Shown: positions 1-5,829, counted from the first letter of the stretch. The stretch is DNA of 7,228 nucleotides from Anaerolineales bacterium (GCA_016789245.1 JAEURM010000099.1:1-7228); one strand, 5' to 3'. A program made the numbers and translations. Notes: generated from the sequence alone by a model not told the origin.

Positions 1-1
1 C

Positions 2-298
2 CGAAATAGACCGGCAACTTCTGTGGCGATCCCATGGCGTATTTCAACCCGGGATGCGTGGAGACTTGGAGAAGTCCGCACAACCCCTGACCTAAGCCCA
101 ATTATCCAGGCGGTAATTGAGAATCCTGATTGGCAACTAGGCAATGCGCTTGCGATTCTAATTGGCGGAGCAACCGGGGGTGATGCTGGCACTCATCGGC
201 GATTTATAGGCTATATTCGCGGCATAGAAAATGAAGAATACAAGCCGCCTACGCTTGTCATTGAATATGAATTTCGGAACCCCAATATAATTCAGTGA
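2..298 (+). CDS. C-terminal end of an extracellular-type (DNRLRE/CBM96-like) domain protein, 5' truncated
   Basis: The frame is open to the left edge, so this is the 3' end of a longer gene; the GTG at 23 is only an internal valine codon. The readable 98 residues resemble the end of a beta-rich domain common in secreted proteins of Chloroflexota, Cyanobacteria and myxobacteria. That domain ends in a block like 'RTPDLSPIIQEVVNRPGWQSGNALAL', then a variable loop, then a final strand like 'PPLLVVEY'. Here the matching pieces are RTTPDLSPIIQAVIENPDW, QLGNALAILIGG and PPTLVIEYEF. In characterised relatives such domains bind carbohydrate or act as structural modules of surface proteins. The rest of the protein and any signal peptide lie outside the window. 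The 3' half is visibly more AT-rich than the neighbouring genes. It converges on the XRE gene with a 42-bp gap and no obvious terminator. The domain is recognised from memory of its pattern; the overall function is unknown. Confidence 0.7.
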   Translation, partial: RNRPATSVAIPWRISTRDAWRLGEVRTTPDLSPIIQAVIENPDWQLGNALAILIGGATGGDAGTHRRFIGYIRGIENEEYKPPTLVIEYEFRNPNIIQ

Positions 299-340
299 AC
301 TTATATCATGACCTGGCCGAGTGTGAAACCAAGTTGTGAG

Positions 341-613
341 TTAAGACTTAGACGTTTCATCCTCCGCCGCCTTACTGCCGTAGGTAAAGCCAGCGCGCTC
401 GGCAATGAGGTGGAGGAGTTTGACGGAGGTGCCTTTGGGGGTGTGGTAGCCGCATTCCCACTCGCTCACGGTTTGTTGCAGGGTTCCCAGCTCTTCCGCA
501 AATTGCGACTGAGTGAGGCCCATGTGTGCACGCAGGGCCTTCACGCGCTCCGGGTTCCACGGCACTTCATACTTGAGTTTGCGCTTGGCCTTGCGGCGAG
601 GTTGCGGGGCCAT
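341..613 (-). CDS. Small XRE-family helix-turn-helix DNA-binding protein
   Basis: This is a 90-residue cytoplasmic DNA-binding protein, probably a transcriptional regulator. A basic N-terminus (residues 5-14, rich in R and K) leads into a Cro/C1-type HTH. VKALRAHMGLTQ (about 24-35) is helix 1 and the turn, QSQFAEEL is helix 2, and LQQTVSEWECG (45-55) is the recognition helix with the usual Q-Q-T-V-S-x-W-E pattern. LLHLIAERAGF (66-76) closes the domain, and the acidic tail is short. There is no sensor or dimerisation domain beyond the HTH. The ATG lies one base after the TAA of the histidine kinase gene and lacks a strong ribosome binding site, so it is probably co-transcribed and translationally coupled with the kinase. 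The targets are unknown. It could also be the antitoxin-like half of a lost pair, but no toxin gene is adjacent. Confidence 0.88.
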   Translation of the reverse strand: MAPQPRRKAKRKLKYEVPWNPERVKALRAHMGLTQSQFAEELGTLQQTVSEWECGYHTPKGTSVKLLHLIAERAGFTYGSKAAEDETSKS

Positions 614-614
614 G

Positions 615-2342
615 TTAGTTCTCGCTGAGCGGCATCAGCACCGTAATGCGTGTGCCTTTGCCTTCCGCCGAATCAATCTTCACCGTGCCGCTCAACATCT
701 CGGCGCGCTCGCGCATGTTTACCATACCCAAACTGCCGCGCCGGTCATAGCCATCATTCACTTCGCCCACGTTGAAGCCCACGCCATCATCCTGAATATC
801 CAAAATCAACGTATCGTGGTTAGCTTTCAGCCGCACCCAAATATGCTCGGCTTGGGCGTGCTTGCGGGCGTTGTTCACCGCTTCTTCCGTGATGTAAAAC
901 AAAACGGTTTGCTGATTCTTCTCCAGCCGGTCTTCCAAGCTGGCATCCGCTTCCACCACCACGTTTTGGCCGTGCGTGTCACCCATCTTCTCCGCCAACT
1001 GCTTGAGGGCGGCAGAGAGGCCTTGGCTCTCTAACACCAACGGGCGGAGCGTAAACAGCATGTGGCGGATTTCTTTCGTAGTACGCCGCGCCAAATCTTC
1101 CATTTTGAAGAGCTCTTCGCCCGCTTGCTTGCTATCCCGTTCCATCAACCGGCGGGTGAAGTTGGCCCGCATGGCGAGGGCGGCCACCGCCTGTGTTGGG
1201 CCGTCATGCAAATCACGCGCCAGTTTCTTATTGGCTTCTTCCTGCACTTGAAGCAGGCGCTCTTTTTCGGCGCGCAGGCTTTTGTACAGTTGGGCGTTTT
1301 GCAACGCAATGATGGCTTGGTTCACCATCGCCGTAAAAAACGCGCGTTGGTCATCATCAAAAAATTCAGCTTCGGTGTGGCCATATAGCACCGCGCCGTG
1401 TGTTTCTAATCCCACGCGCAAGGGTAAGGCCAGCAAAGAGCGGCAATTGCGGAAGCCCACAAACTGTTGCAGTTCCGGGTCACGGTCTGGCTCGTTAATG
1501 CTCATCGGGTCACCAATCCGGGCCACTTGGGCCAACACACCTTCCCGCGCCGAGCACACTACCCGGTTATCTGCCGGGGGCAAACGCCAACCCGCACGCA
1601 CTCGTAATTCATCACCATTAAACATCAGCGCCGCCGCCACCATTTTAGAGGCGGGTGTAGCTTGGCCTTCGGCGCCCATCGCCCCAAAGTTCAGGGCCGC
1701 ATCCAACACGCGCTCATAATCTTGGGTAGCAGAAACCATGGACGCCATATCGTAAATGGCTTGGGCGCGCTTGCGGAGATTCTGAGCGCGACGGGCGTTG
1801 GCGGCGGGGTCTCCGTAATAATCATACAAGTGGCGGCGCAGGCGGCCTGCAATTAGCCGCGCCACCACCGTGCCGGCTAAAACCGTAATCGCGGCCAAGC
1901 CGATCTGCAAAAATTGTGCCGAGTTCCAGCGAGGGAAAAAGCTGAGAACAAGTACCAAGGCGGCATGAAACAGCACAGTGACTAACAAAGCCGAAAGCCA
2001 GCGATACCGCAGAGCGGCCGTGAGGGCGGGAAGGAGGCCAATCCATAATAACGGGCCACGCAAGGCCCCGGTGCTGACAAACAACGCCACGCCTAAAACC
2101 GCATCGACCACTAACGCGGCCAAAATCAGGCCGGGCTTCCAAAAGTTGAAGAATTCAAGGAGCGCGATGAGGGCGTTAAACACCACCAACGTCACCAGCA
2201 ATGCAAAATCAGCATCACCGGGTTTGGTAGGGTTGGGGCCAATAAACAGGGAAGCCGCAATGGCCGCAATAATCAACCAGCGGAGATTGAAAATCAGCCA
2301 CTCCATTTGGTTGGCGGCAAAGTCGCGTTGAGGGTAGTTCAC
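615..2342 (-). CDS. Membrane sensor histidine kinase, NarL/DesK type, with GAF domain
   Basis: This 575-residue sensor kinase should autophosphorylate and pass phosphate to a NarL/LuxR-type response regulator. Residues 17-165 hold about six hydrophobic segments (a multi-pass membrane sensor). A linker at about 168-200 is followed by a GAF domain at roughly 200-350. The HisKA_3 dimerisation region spans about 350-440, with phospho-acceptor H379 in ARDLHDGPTQ. The HATPase_c domain has an N box, EEAVNNARKHA (486-496), a G1 box, DIQDDGVGF (515-523), and a G2 box, GSLGMVNMRERA (536-547). All catalytic boxes are intact. The frame opens with GTG at 2342 without a clear Shine-Dalgarno; the ATG at 2306 (MEWLIF) is the alternative and keeps the membrane part whole. 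No response regulator is encoded in the window; the next gene is an XRE protein one base downstream. The ligand is unknown. Confidence 0.93.
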   Translation of the reverse strand: MNYPQRDFAANQMEWLIFNLRWLIIAAIAASLFIGPNPTKPGDADFALLVTLVVFNALIALLEFFNFWKPGLILAALVVDAVLGVALFVSTGALRGPLLWIGLLPALTAALRYRWLSALLVTVLFHAALVLVLSFFPRWNSAQFLQIGLAAITVLAGTVVARLIAGRLRRHLYDYYGDPAANARRAQNLRKRAQAIYDMASMVSATQDYERVLDAALNFGAMGAEGQATPASKMVAAALMFNGDELRVRAGWRLPPADNRVVCSAREGVLAQVARIGDPMSINEPDRDPELQQFVGFRNCRSLLALPLRVGLETHGAVLYGHTEAEFFDDDQRAFFTAMVNQAIIALQNAQLYKSLRAEKERLLQVQEEANKKLARDLHDGPTQAVAALAMRANFTRRLMERDSKQAGEELFKMEDLARRTTKEIRHMLFTLRPLVLESQGLSAALKQLAEKMGDTHGQNVVVEADASLEDRLEKNQQTVLFYITEEAVNNARKHAQAEHIWVRLKANHDTLILDIQDDGVGFNVGEVNDGYDRRGSLGMVNMRERAEMLSGTVKIDSAEGKGTRITVLMPLSEN

Positions 2343-2348
2343 AGGCCA

Positions 2349-2376
2349 ATCATACCGAGTTACAGGCGGTGCGCAA
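2349..2376 (-). promoter_or_regulatory. Candidate promoter for the histidine kinase gene
   Basis: Minus-strand TTGCGC (2371-2376), a 16-bp spacer and TATGAT (2349-2354) form a moderate sigma70-like promoter. Transcription would begin at or within a base or two of the GTG at 2342, giving a leaderless mRNA or one that uses the ATG at 2306. A second weak candidate lies further upstream (TAGAAT around 2399-2404). The gene must have some promoter here, because the terminator at 2427-2461 separates it from the upstream gene. Which candidate is used cannot be told by eye. Confidence 0.3.
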
Positions 2377-2426
2377 GGATGAGGATTTCAACGTCATTCT
2401 AAGCGCGAATGAGTAGGGTAAACCGG

Positions 2427-2461
2427 AATAAAAAAGCCGCCTCACCCAGTGCGAGGCGGCT
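2427..2461 (-). terminator. Rho-independent terminator of the DUF4177-like gene
   Basis: A perfect 9-bp stem, AGCCGCCTC (2435-2443) with GAGGCGGCT (2453-2461), closes a 9-nt loop. On the minus strand it is followed at once by a run of six T (2435 to 2430). It starts 14 bases after the stop codon of the 2476-2856 gene, so it should end that transcript before the kinase gene. Confidence 0.9.
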
Positions 2462-2475
2462 GGCATAAACCAGAG

Positions 2476-2856
2476 TTACTTGCGGCGGCGAGCAGGCTTT
2501 TTGCGGGCCGCTGTGGTTTTAGCAGAAGCGCCACGCTTGGGTTTAGCCGTAGCGGGCGGGGCTTCCAGTGGGCGGCGGAACACCAAACCTTCACCGCCGG
2601 TGAGGCCGGTGTTCATATCATCCAATAGCTCCCAACCATCCGCGCCTAACCGGTTGAGCACGATGGGCAGAATGGGATACACCAGCGAGGCGTGCAGAAC
2701 ATCAAACTCTTCGTTGTACTTGCGAAATTCATCCGCCGTTACTTCCACCGGCATAATGGGTTCGCTGTAATCGAATAGGCGATTGACGTACCATTTTGAA
2801 TCAGGGCCGTTGCTTAAACGGGTGAGGACACAATATTCCCAGCGGGTGGCTGTCAT
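2476..2856 (-). CDS. DUF4177-like small protein with basic C-terminal tail
   Basis: This is a 126-residue soluble protein of unknown function. WEYCVL near the start (6-11), LNRLGADGWELLDD (67-80) and VFRRPL (92-97) follow the pattern of DUF4177-like proteins, in which a WEY strand, an 'LN.LGA.GWELV' helix-strand and a closing 'FKRP' strand make a small fold. The middle (30-60) is acidic and longer than in short family members. Residues 98-126 are a low-complexity tail rich in K, R, A and P with no acidic residues; such tails often bind nucleic acid or anionic surfaces, but that role is inferred. The start is well supported: AAGGAGA (2864-2870) sits 7 nt before the ATG. The gene is monocistronic, with its own promoter (2896-2924) and terminator (2427-2461). 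Confidence 0.85.
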   Translation of the reverse strand: MTATRWEYCVLTRLSNGPDSKWYVNRLFDYSEPIMPVEVTADEFRKYNEEFDVLHASLVYPILPIVLNRLGADGWELLDDMNTGLTGGEGLVFRRPLEAPPATAKPKRGASAKTTAARKKPARRRK

Positions 2857-2895
2857 TGGGGGGTCTCCTTGAATCTTGAGCTGAACAATACCGCA

Positions 2896-2924
2896 AGCAT
2901 ACTGCGCTTAGCGTGCTTCGTCAA
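2896..2924 (-). promoter_or_regulatory. Sigma70-type promoter of the DUF4177-like gene
   Basis: Minus-strand TTGACG (2919-2924), a 17-bp spacer and TATGCT (2896-2901) match the -35 element at five of six positions and the -10 element at four of six, with ideal spacing. Transcription should start near 2889, leaving a leader of about 33 nt with a good Shine-Dalgarno. Confidence 0.6.
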
Positions 2925-2951
2925 AGGCCGGTACAATGCCCCAAACAGCCA

Positions 2952-3032
2952 TTAACCACGAAGAATGTGAAGGCCACCAAGTTCCCGAAAAAATCTCAGT
3001 GAGCTTAGTGTTCTTTGCGTCCTCGTGGTGAA
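2952..3032. repeat. Degenerate palindromic repeat with 9-bp internal period (CCACGAAGA type)
   Basis: The left arm (2952-2981) begins TTAACCACGAAG. The right arm (3004-3032) ends CTCGTGGTGAA. The reverse complement of the right arm aligns with the left arm over about 29 positions with roughly two thirds identity and one gap. Within each arm a unit like CCACGAAGA recurs every 9 bases. The spacer is 22 nt. This matches a common intergenic palindrome known to me from many bacterial genomes (TTAACCACGAAGGACACGAAG type). It fills most of the space before the M20 peptidase gene, and its right arm ends 9 bases from the ATG. Confidence 0.65.
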
Positions 3033-3041
3033 ACACCCATC

Positions 3042-4403
3042 ATGGAAAAATTTTACGCCTACCTAGACGCACACCGTGACCAGAATTTGGCGGAGCTAAA
3101 ACGTTACTGCGCTCAACCCAGCATTGCCGCGCAAAACGTGGGGATGACGGAAATGGCGCACTTGGTAAAAGAACGTTTAGAAGCACGCGGCTTCCAGACG
3201 CGCTTCATCCCCACTAAAGGCTACCCGGTGGTGTACGGTGAAATGGGTGAAGGCCCACGCACGTTGTTGATCTATGACCATTACGATGTACAACCGCCGG
3301 AGCCGTTGGAACTGTGGGACTCTCCGGCGTTTGAACCAACTGTGCGCGAGGGCAAGCTGTTTGCGCGCGGCGTGGCGGATAACAAGGGTGACCAAATGTG
3401 CCGGATGCAGGCCATTGAAGCGTGGCTGGCCACGATGGGGCCACTGCCACTCAAAATTAAATGGCTAATTGAGGGCGAGGAAGAAATTGGAAGCCCCAAC
3501 TTAGAACACTTTGCGCTAGAACACGCCGAACTACTGAAGGCGGATGGCTGTTTGTGGGAATTCGGCGGCAAGAACGAGCTGGATCAATTCACGCTCACCC
3601 TCGGCTTGAAGGGCATTGCGTATTTTGAATTGCGCTTAAAGATGATGGACGTGGACGCGCATTCTGGCGGCGCGCCGTTTTTGCCTAATGCGCCGTGGCG
3701 CTTGCTGTGGGCGCTCAATTCCCTCCGCCCACAAGATGCCGCTGGCTCCGCCACGCCCAACATTACGTTGGATGATTACTGGGAGCACGTTCTGCCGCCC
3801 ACCGCAGAAGATTTGGCGTTGGTGGATGCCGTGCCGTTTGACGCTGAGCGCGTGCAGAAACTGTACGGCATTAGTGGTTTTCACAACGGCATGAGCGCGC
3901 GGGAGGCCAGCCGCGCCCTACGCTTCACGCCCACGCTCACGGTGTGCGGCTTTGAAACGGGTTACACCGGCGAGGGCGCAAAAACAGTTTTGCCCAAAGA
4001 AGCGCGCGCCAAATTAGATTTCCGCTTGGTGCCCAACTTAACGCCGGAGTTGATTTACGATTTGCTCCGCCAGCATTTAGACCGACGTGGTTTTGAAGAT
4101 ATTGAGATTTTGCGCTTTAGTGCCGAACATGCCGGGCGCACTCCCGCTAATGCAGAAGTGGTGCAGGCCGCCATTCGCGCCGCACGCACGGTGTACGGCG
4201 CAGACCCAGTGCTTGACCCGATGAGCGGCGGCTCAGGGCCAATTCACCCGATTTTGACTCTGCTGGGCATTCCAGTGGTATGTGCGGGCGGCGGTTACCC
4301 GGGCACGCGCGCCCACGCACCCAATGAAAATGTGCGGCTGGATGATTACTGGCAGTGCCAAAAATTTATTGGGCATTTGATTAAGGAGTTTGCGGAGGGG
4401 TGA
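3042..4403 (+). CDS. M20 family metallopeptidase (dipeptidase / CNDP-like)
   Basis: This 453-residue di-zinc hydrolase is predicted to cleave dipeptides or related N-acyl amino acids in the cytoplasm; no signal peptide is seen. Family motifs in order: DHYDVQP (79-85; metal ligand H80 and D82), FARGVADNKGD (107-117; bridging D113), EGEEEIGS (144-151; general base E147, metal ligand E148), DAHSGGA (205-211; H207, dimerisation lid), GGSGPIHPI (396-404) and GTRAHAPNEN (421-430; metal ligand H425). The position where CNDP-type enzymes carry an Asp ligand is probably E173 in LWEFGG. The frame extends to a TTG at 3015, but those nine residues come from the palindromic repeat. The ATG at 3042 gives MEKFYAYLDAH, the usual family start. 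No strong ribosome binding site is present; GGTGA at 3027-3031 in the repeat arm is the nearest. A TACAAT at 2932-2937 is a weak -10 candidate. It converges on the arsenic operon. The exact substrate is not known. Confidence 0.93.
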   Translation: MEKFYAYLDAHRDQNLAELKRYCAQPSIAAQNVGMTEMAHLVKERLEARGFQTRFIPTKGYPVVYGEMGEGPRTLLIYDHYDVQPPEPLELWDSPAFEPTVREGKLFARGVADNKGDQMCRMQAIEAWLATMGPLPLKIKWLIEGEEEIGSPNLEHFALEHAELLKADGCLWEFGGKNELDQFTLTLGLKGIAYFELRLKMMDVDAHSGGAPFLPNAPWRLLWALNSLRPQDAAGSATPNITLDDYWEHVLPPTAEDLALVDAVPFDAERVQKLYGISGFHNGMSAREASRALRFTPTLTVCGFETGYTGEGAKTVLPKEARAKLDFRLVPNLTPELIYDLLRQHLDRRGFEDIEILRFSAEHAGRTPANAEVVQAAIRAARTVYGADPVLDPMSGGSGPIHPILTLLGIPVVCAGGGYPGTRAHAPNENVRLDDYWQCQKFIGHLIKEFAEG

Positions 4404-4407
4404 TGTT

Positions 4408-4431
4408 CCGAGAGGCCTGCAGTCCTCTCGG
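4408..4431. repeat. Palindromic hairpin between convergent genes (possible bidirectional terminator)
   Basis: A perfect 8-bp stem, CCGAGAGG (4408-4415) with CCTCTCGG (4424-4431), closes an 8-nt loop containing CTGCAG. It fills the 39-bp space between the M20 stop codon and the stop codon of the small Cys-rich ORF. Neither strand has a T run after the stem, so it is not a canonical intrinsic terminator. It may be a dispersed palindromic repeat that blocks read-through or protects the 3' ends of both mRNAs. Confidence 0.55.
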
Positions 4432-4442
4432 AGGGGCGGCGG

Positions 4443-4523
4443 TTAGTTGCCGCAACAGCCACTGCCTGCGCCGCAACAATTTTCATCGTCACAGCATCCG
4501 GGGTCATTCAAAAGCCAGTTCAT
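4443..4523 (-). CDS. Tiny cysteine-rich peptide, last cistron of the ars operon
   Basis: This is a 26-codon ORF, too short for usual gene callers. ATG (4523-4521) leads to TAA (4445-4443). The peptide opens MNWLLNDPG, then has three vicinal cysteine pairs: C10-C11 (in GCCDDE), C16-C17 (in NCCGAG) and C23-C24 (in GCCGN). Asp and Glu lie between the first two pairs, and there is no Lys or Arg. AGGAGGTGA (4529-4537) starts just after the arsN2 stop and lies 5-7 nt from the ATG, the strongest ribosome binding site in the window. Only 16 nt separate it from arsN2, so it belongs to the arsR-arsM-arsN2 transcript. Vicinal Cys pairs bind As(III), as known for the metallochaperone ArsD, so an arsenic or metal-binding role is plausible but inferred. 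I do not recognise a named family. Alternatives are a thiol-rich modified peptide or a chance ORF; the signal strength argues against chance. Confidence 0.75.
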   Translation of the reverse strand: MNWLLNDPGCCDDENCCGAGSGCCGN

Positions 4524-4528
4524 TTTTT

Positions 4529-4537
4529 CACCTCCTC
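4529..4537 (-). promoter_or_regulatory. Strong Shine-Dalgarno of the tiny Cys-rich ORF
   Basis: Minus-strand AGGAGGTGA is complementary to the 3' end of 16S rRNA over nine bases. It is followed by five A and the ATG at 4523. It starts three bases after the arsN2 TAA, outside the arsN2 terminal hairpin, so it should be accessible. This site is what marks the 26-codon ORF as translated. Confidence 0.85.
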
Positions 4538-4539
4538 TC

Positions 4540-5004
4540 TTAGGTGTGGGGCGGAGTATGCTCCGCCCCACACAGATCTAACATCATCACCGTGGCTGAG
4601 GCTGGGCAGGCGGTGGTGAATTCTTCTGAAGCTTGCACGGCCTGCGGCGCTTGAGCACGGGTGATGGTTTGAAAACCAAAGCGCGGGAAGTAATGGGCCG
4701 CCGTTTCGGTGAGCAGGAGCACACGCCGCATTCCGCCGCCGCGCGCCGCCTGCAAAACCGCTTGCACCAACTGCCCGCCCACGCCGGTGCCTCGCGCCGT
4801 TTCTTTCACCGCCACAGAGCGGAGTAAGCCGCTTTCGCCATAAGCTTCTAGCCCAGCGCAACCCAACAACTCATTATCCTGAAATGCCAGAATAAAATTG
4901 GAGAGGTGGGCTTGCGCACCCTCCAGCGGTAATTGCGCCGCTTGGAGCAGAGCGGCCACCGGCGGCCAATCGGCGGCTGTGGCTGGGCGAATCTTTATTT
5001 CCAT
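4540..5004 (-). CDS. arsN2: ArsN2-type GNAT acetyltransferase of the arsenic operon
   Basis: This 154-residue GCN5-type acetyltransferase uses acetyl-CoA. The N-terminus IRPATAADWPPVAALLQAA is the usual GNAT beta1-alpha1. LRSVAVKETARGTGVGGQLV (61-80) is motif A with the CoA-binding R-G-x-G-x-G loop (R71, G72, G74, G76). YFPRFGF (105-111) and the signature ACPASATVM (132-140) are as I remember them from the ArsN2 family. The related ArsN1 acetylates the amino group of the arsenic antibiotic arsinothricin and of phosphinothricin; the substrate of ArsN2 is less clear, so the role here is inferred. It starts 8 bases after the arsM stop with only a weak AAAGATAAAG before the ATG, suggesting coupling. 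The last ten residues (CGAEHTPPHT) are encoded by a 13-bp hairpin and look like an added tail. Confidence 0.9.
   Translation of the reverse strand: MEIKIRPATAADWPPVAALLQAAQLPLEGAQAHLSNFILAFQDNELLGCAGLEAYGESGLLRSVAVKETARGTGVGGQLVQAVLQAARGGGMRRVLLLTETAAHYFPRFGFQTITRAQAPQAVQASEEFTTACPASATVMMLDLCGAEHTPPHT
4544..4573. repeat. Perfect 13-bp hairpin overlapping the 3' end of arsN2
   Basis: GTGTGGGGCGGAG (4544-4556), a 4-nt TATG loop and CTCCGCCCCACAC (4561-4573) form a perfect stem inside the arsN2 reading frame, ending two bases before the stop codon (4542-4540). Neither side has a T run, so it is not a standard terminator. It resembles dispersed GC-rich palindromes. Lying directly before the Shine-Dalgarno of the tiny Cys-rich ORF, it could stabilise the upstream mRNA, mark a processing site or tune expression of the last cistron. 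Confidence 0.85.
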
Positions 5005-5012
5005 CTTTATCT

Positions 5013-5816
5013 TTACGCCAATGGCTTCTCGCCATACACAGTCACGCTAAGCAAACGCGCGCCGCTGGCCTTTGCTTGCGCGGCTCCGGCTTCGCCCAAC
5101 GCTTCCACGGCCAGTTCATCGGGCACGGCCACCGCTTTTTCTTTGGCCACACGCACCGCCACAAAACCTGTGCGCTCAATCAGTTGCAGATACTCTGCTT
5201 TTTGAATGGCGCCTGCCACACACCCCGCATACGCCTCCATAGATTGCCGAATGGCTTCGGGCAGTTCGCCTTCCACCACAATATCTGAAATGCTGAAGTG
5301 GCCGCCCGGCTTGAGCACGCGCAGAACTTCGGCAAACGCGCGGGTTTTATCCGGCACAAGGTTAAGCACGCAATTGCTCACCACCACATCCACGGTGTTG
5401 GCTTCCACAGGCAAGTTTTCAATCTCACCTAAACGGAACTCCACGTTAGTAAAGCCGAGTTTGGTTGTGTTGGCGCGCGCTTTGGTAATCATCGCCGCCG
5501 TCATATCCACGCCGATAACGTGGCCGCTCTCGCCCACGATGGCCCGCGCTACGAAGGCATCATTGCCCGCGCCGGAGCCTAAATCCAAAACGGTTTGGCC
5601 CGGCTGTAAATATGCCGTTTCGGTTGGTAAGCCACAGCCCAAGCCATAATCGGCGTCCGGCACGTAGCCGGGCAGTTGGGCGTAGCTTTCATTCATACAG
5701 CCACACTCAACGGCGCTGGCCGGTGCGCAACAACTATGGCTGGCCGCTTGGGGCGTAAGCACAATTTCGGCATAGCGTTCGCGCACAGCAGATTTAATTT
5801 CTTCAGCATTACTCAT
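5013..5816 (-). CDS. arsM: Arsenite S-adenosylmethionine methyltransferase ArsM
   Basis: This 267-residue cytosolic enzyme transfers methyl groups from SAM to trivalent arsenic, giving methylated and eventually volatile arsenicals. The class I methyltransferase core is clear: motif I VLDLGSGAGND (76-86), the acidic end of beta2 IGVDMT (101-106) and the post-motif region VLRVLKPGG (164-172). The three cysteines that bind As(III) in ArsM enzymes are present: C61 in GLGCGLP, C149 in SNCVLNL and C199 in YAGCVAG. Four more lie in the N-terminal part: C29-C30, C38 and C40 (ECGC). YVPDADYGLGCG is typical of the family. AGGAG (5823-5827) lies 6 nt before the ATG, a good start. The gene follows arsR with a 53-bp gap holding a hairpin and an ArsR-box-like motif, so it may have some independent control. 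The call is secure. Confidence 0.96.
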   Translation of the reverse strand: MSNAEEIKSAVRERYAEIVLTPQAASHSCCAPASAVECGCMNESYAQLPGYVPDADYGLGCGLPTETAYLQPGQTVLDLGSGAGNDAFVARAIVGESGHVIGVDMTAAMITKARANTTKLGFTNVEFRLGEIENLPVEANTVDVVVSNCVLNLVPDKTRAFAEVLRVLKPGGHFSISDIVVEGELPEAIRQSMEAYAGCVAGAIQKAEYLQLIERTGFVAVRVAKEKAVAVPDELAVEALGEAGAAQAKASGARLLSVTVYGEKPLA

Positions 5817-5829
5817 GGGGATCTCCTAA

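Noticed and set aside
299..340. Terminator between the left-edge gene and the XRE gene
   Set aside because: No stem with a T run could be found in these 42 bases on either strand.
1978..2331. Plus-strand open frame of 117 codons opposite the histidine kinase
   Set aside because: It has no RBS, recognisable domain or promoter, and lies wholly antisense to a clear membrane-kinase coding region; its composition is what a complementary frame of GC-rich DNA gives.
2357..2416. Plus-strand frame reading like a gene tail (ELQAVRKDEDFNVILSANE, then stop)
   Set aside because: It is only about 20 codons and continues upstream as antisense of the kinase with no start signal. The piece CGTCATTCTAAGCG also resembles a degenerate copy of a common intergenic repeat (CGTCATTCTGAGCG type), but the match is too short to call.
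2932..2937. TACAAT as -10 of a plus-strand promoter for the M20 gene
   Set aside because: No acceptable -35 is found at 16-18 bp, so it is mentioned only as a weak candidate in the M20 entry.
3015..3041. TTG start giving the M20 peptidase nine extra residues
   Set aside because: The codons fall in the palindromic repeat arm, and the ATG at 3042 matches the family N-terminus.
4520..4861. Minus-strand open frame of 113 codons overlapping arsN2 and the tiny Cys-rich ORF in another frame
   Set aside because: It is R- and G-rich with no motif. arsN2 and the Cys-rich ORF explain the region with real signals.
5206..5649. Plus-strand open frame of 147 codons opposite arsM
   Set aside because: It is the complement of the ArsM catalytic core, rich in S, T and P as shadow frames are, with no start signal.
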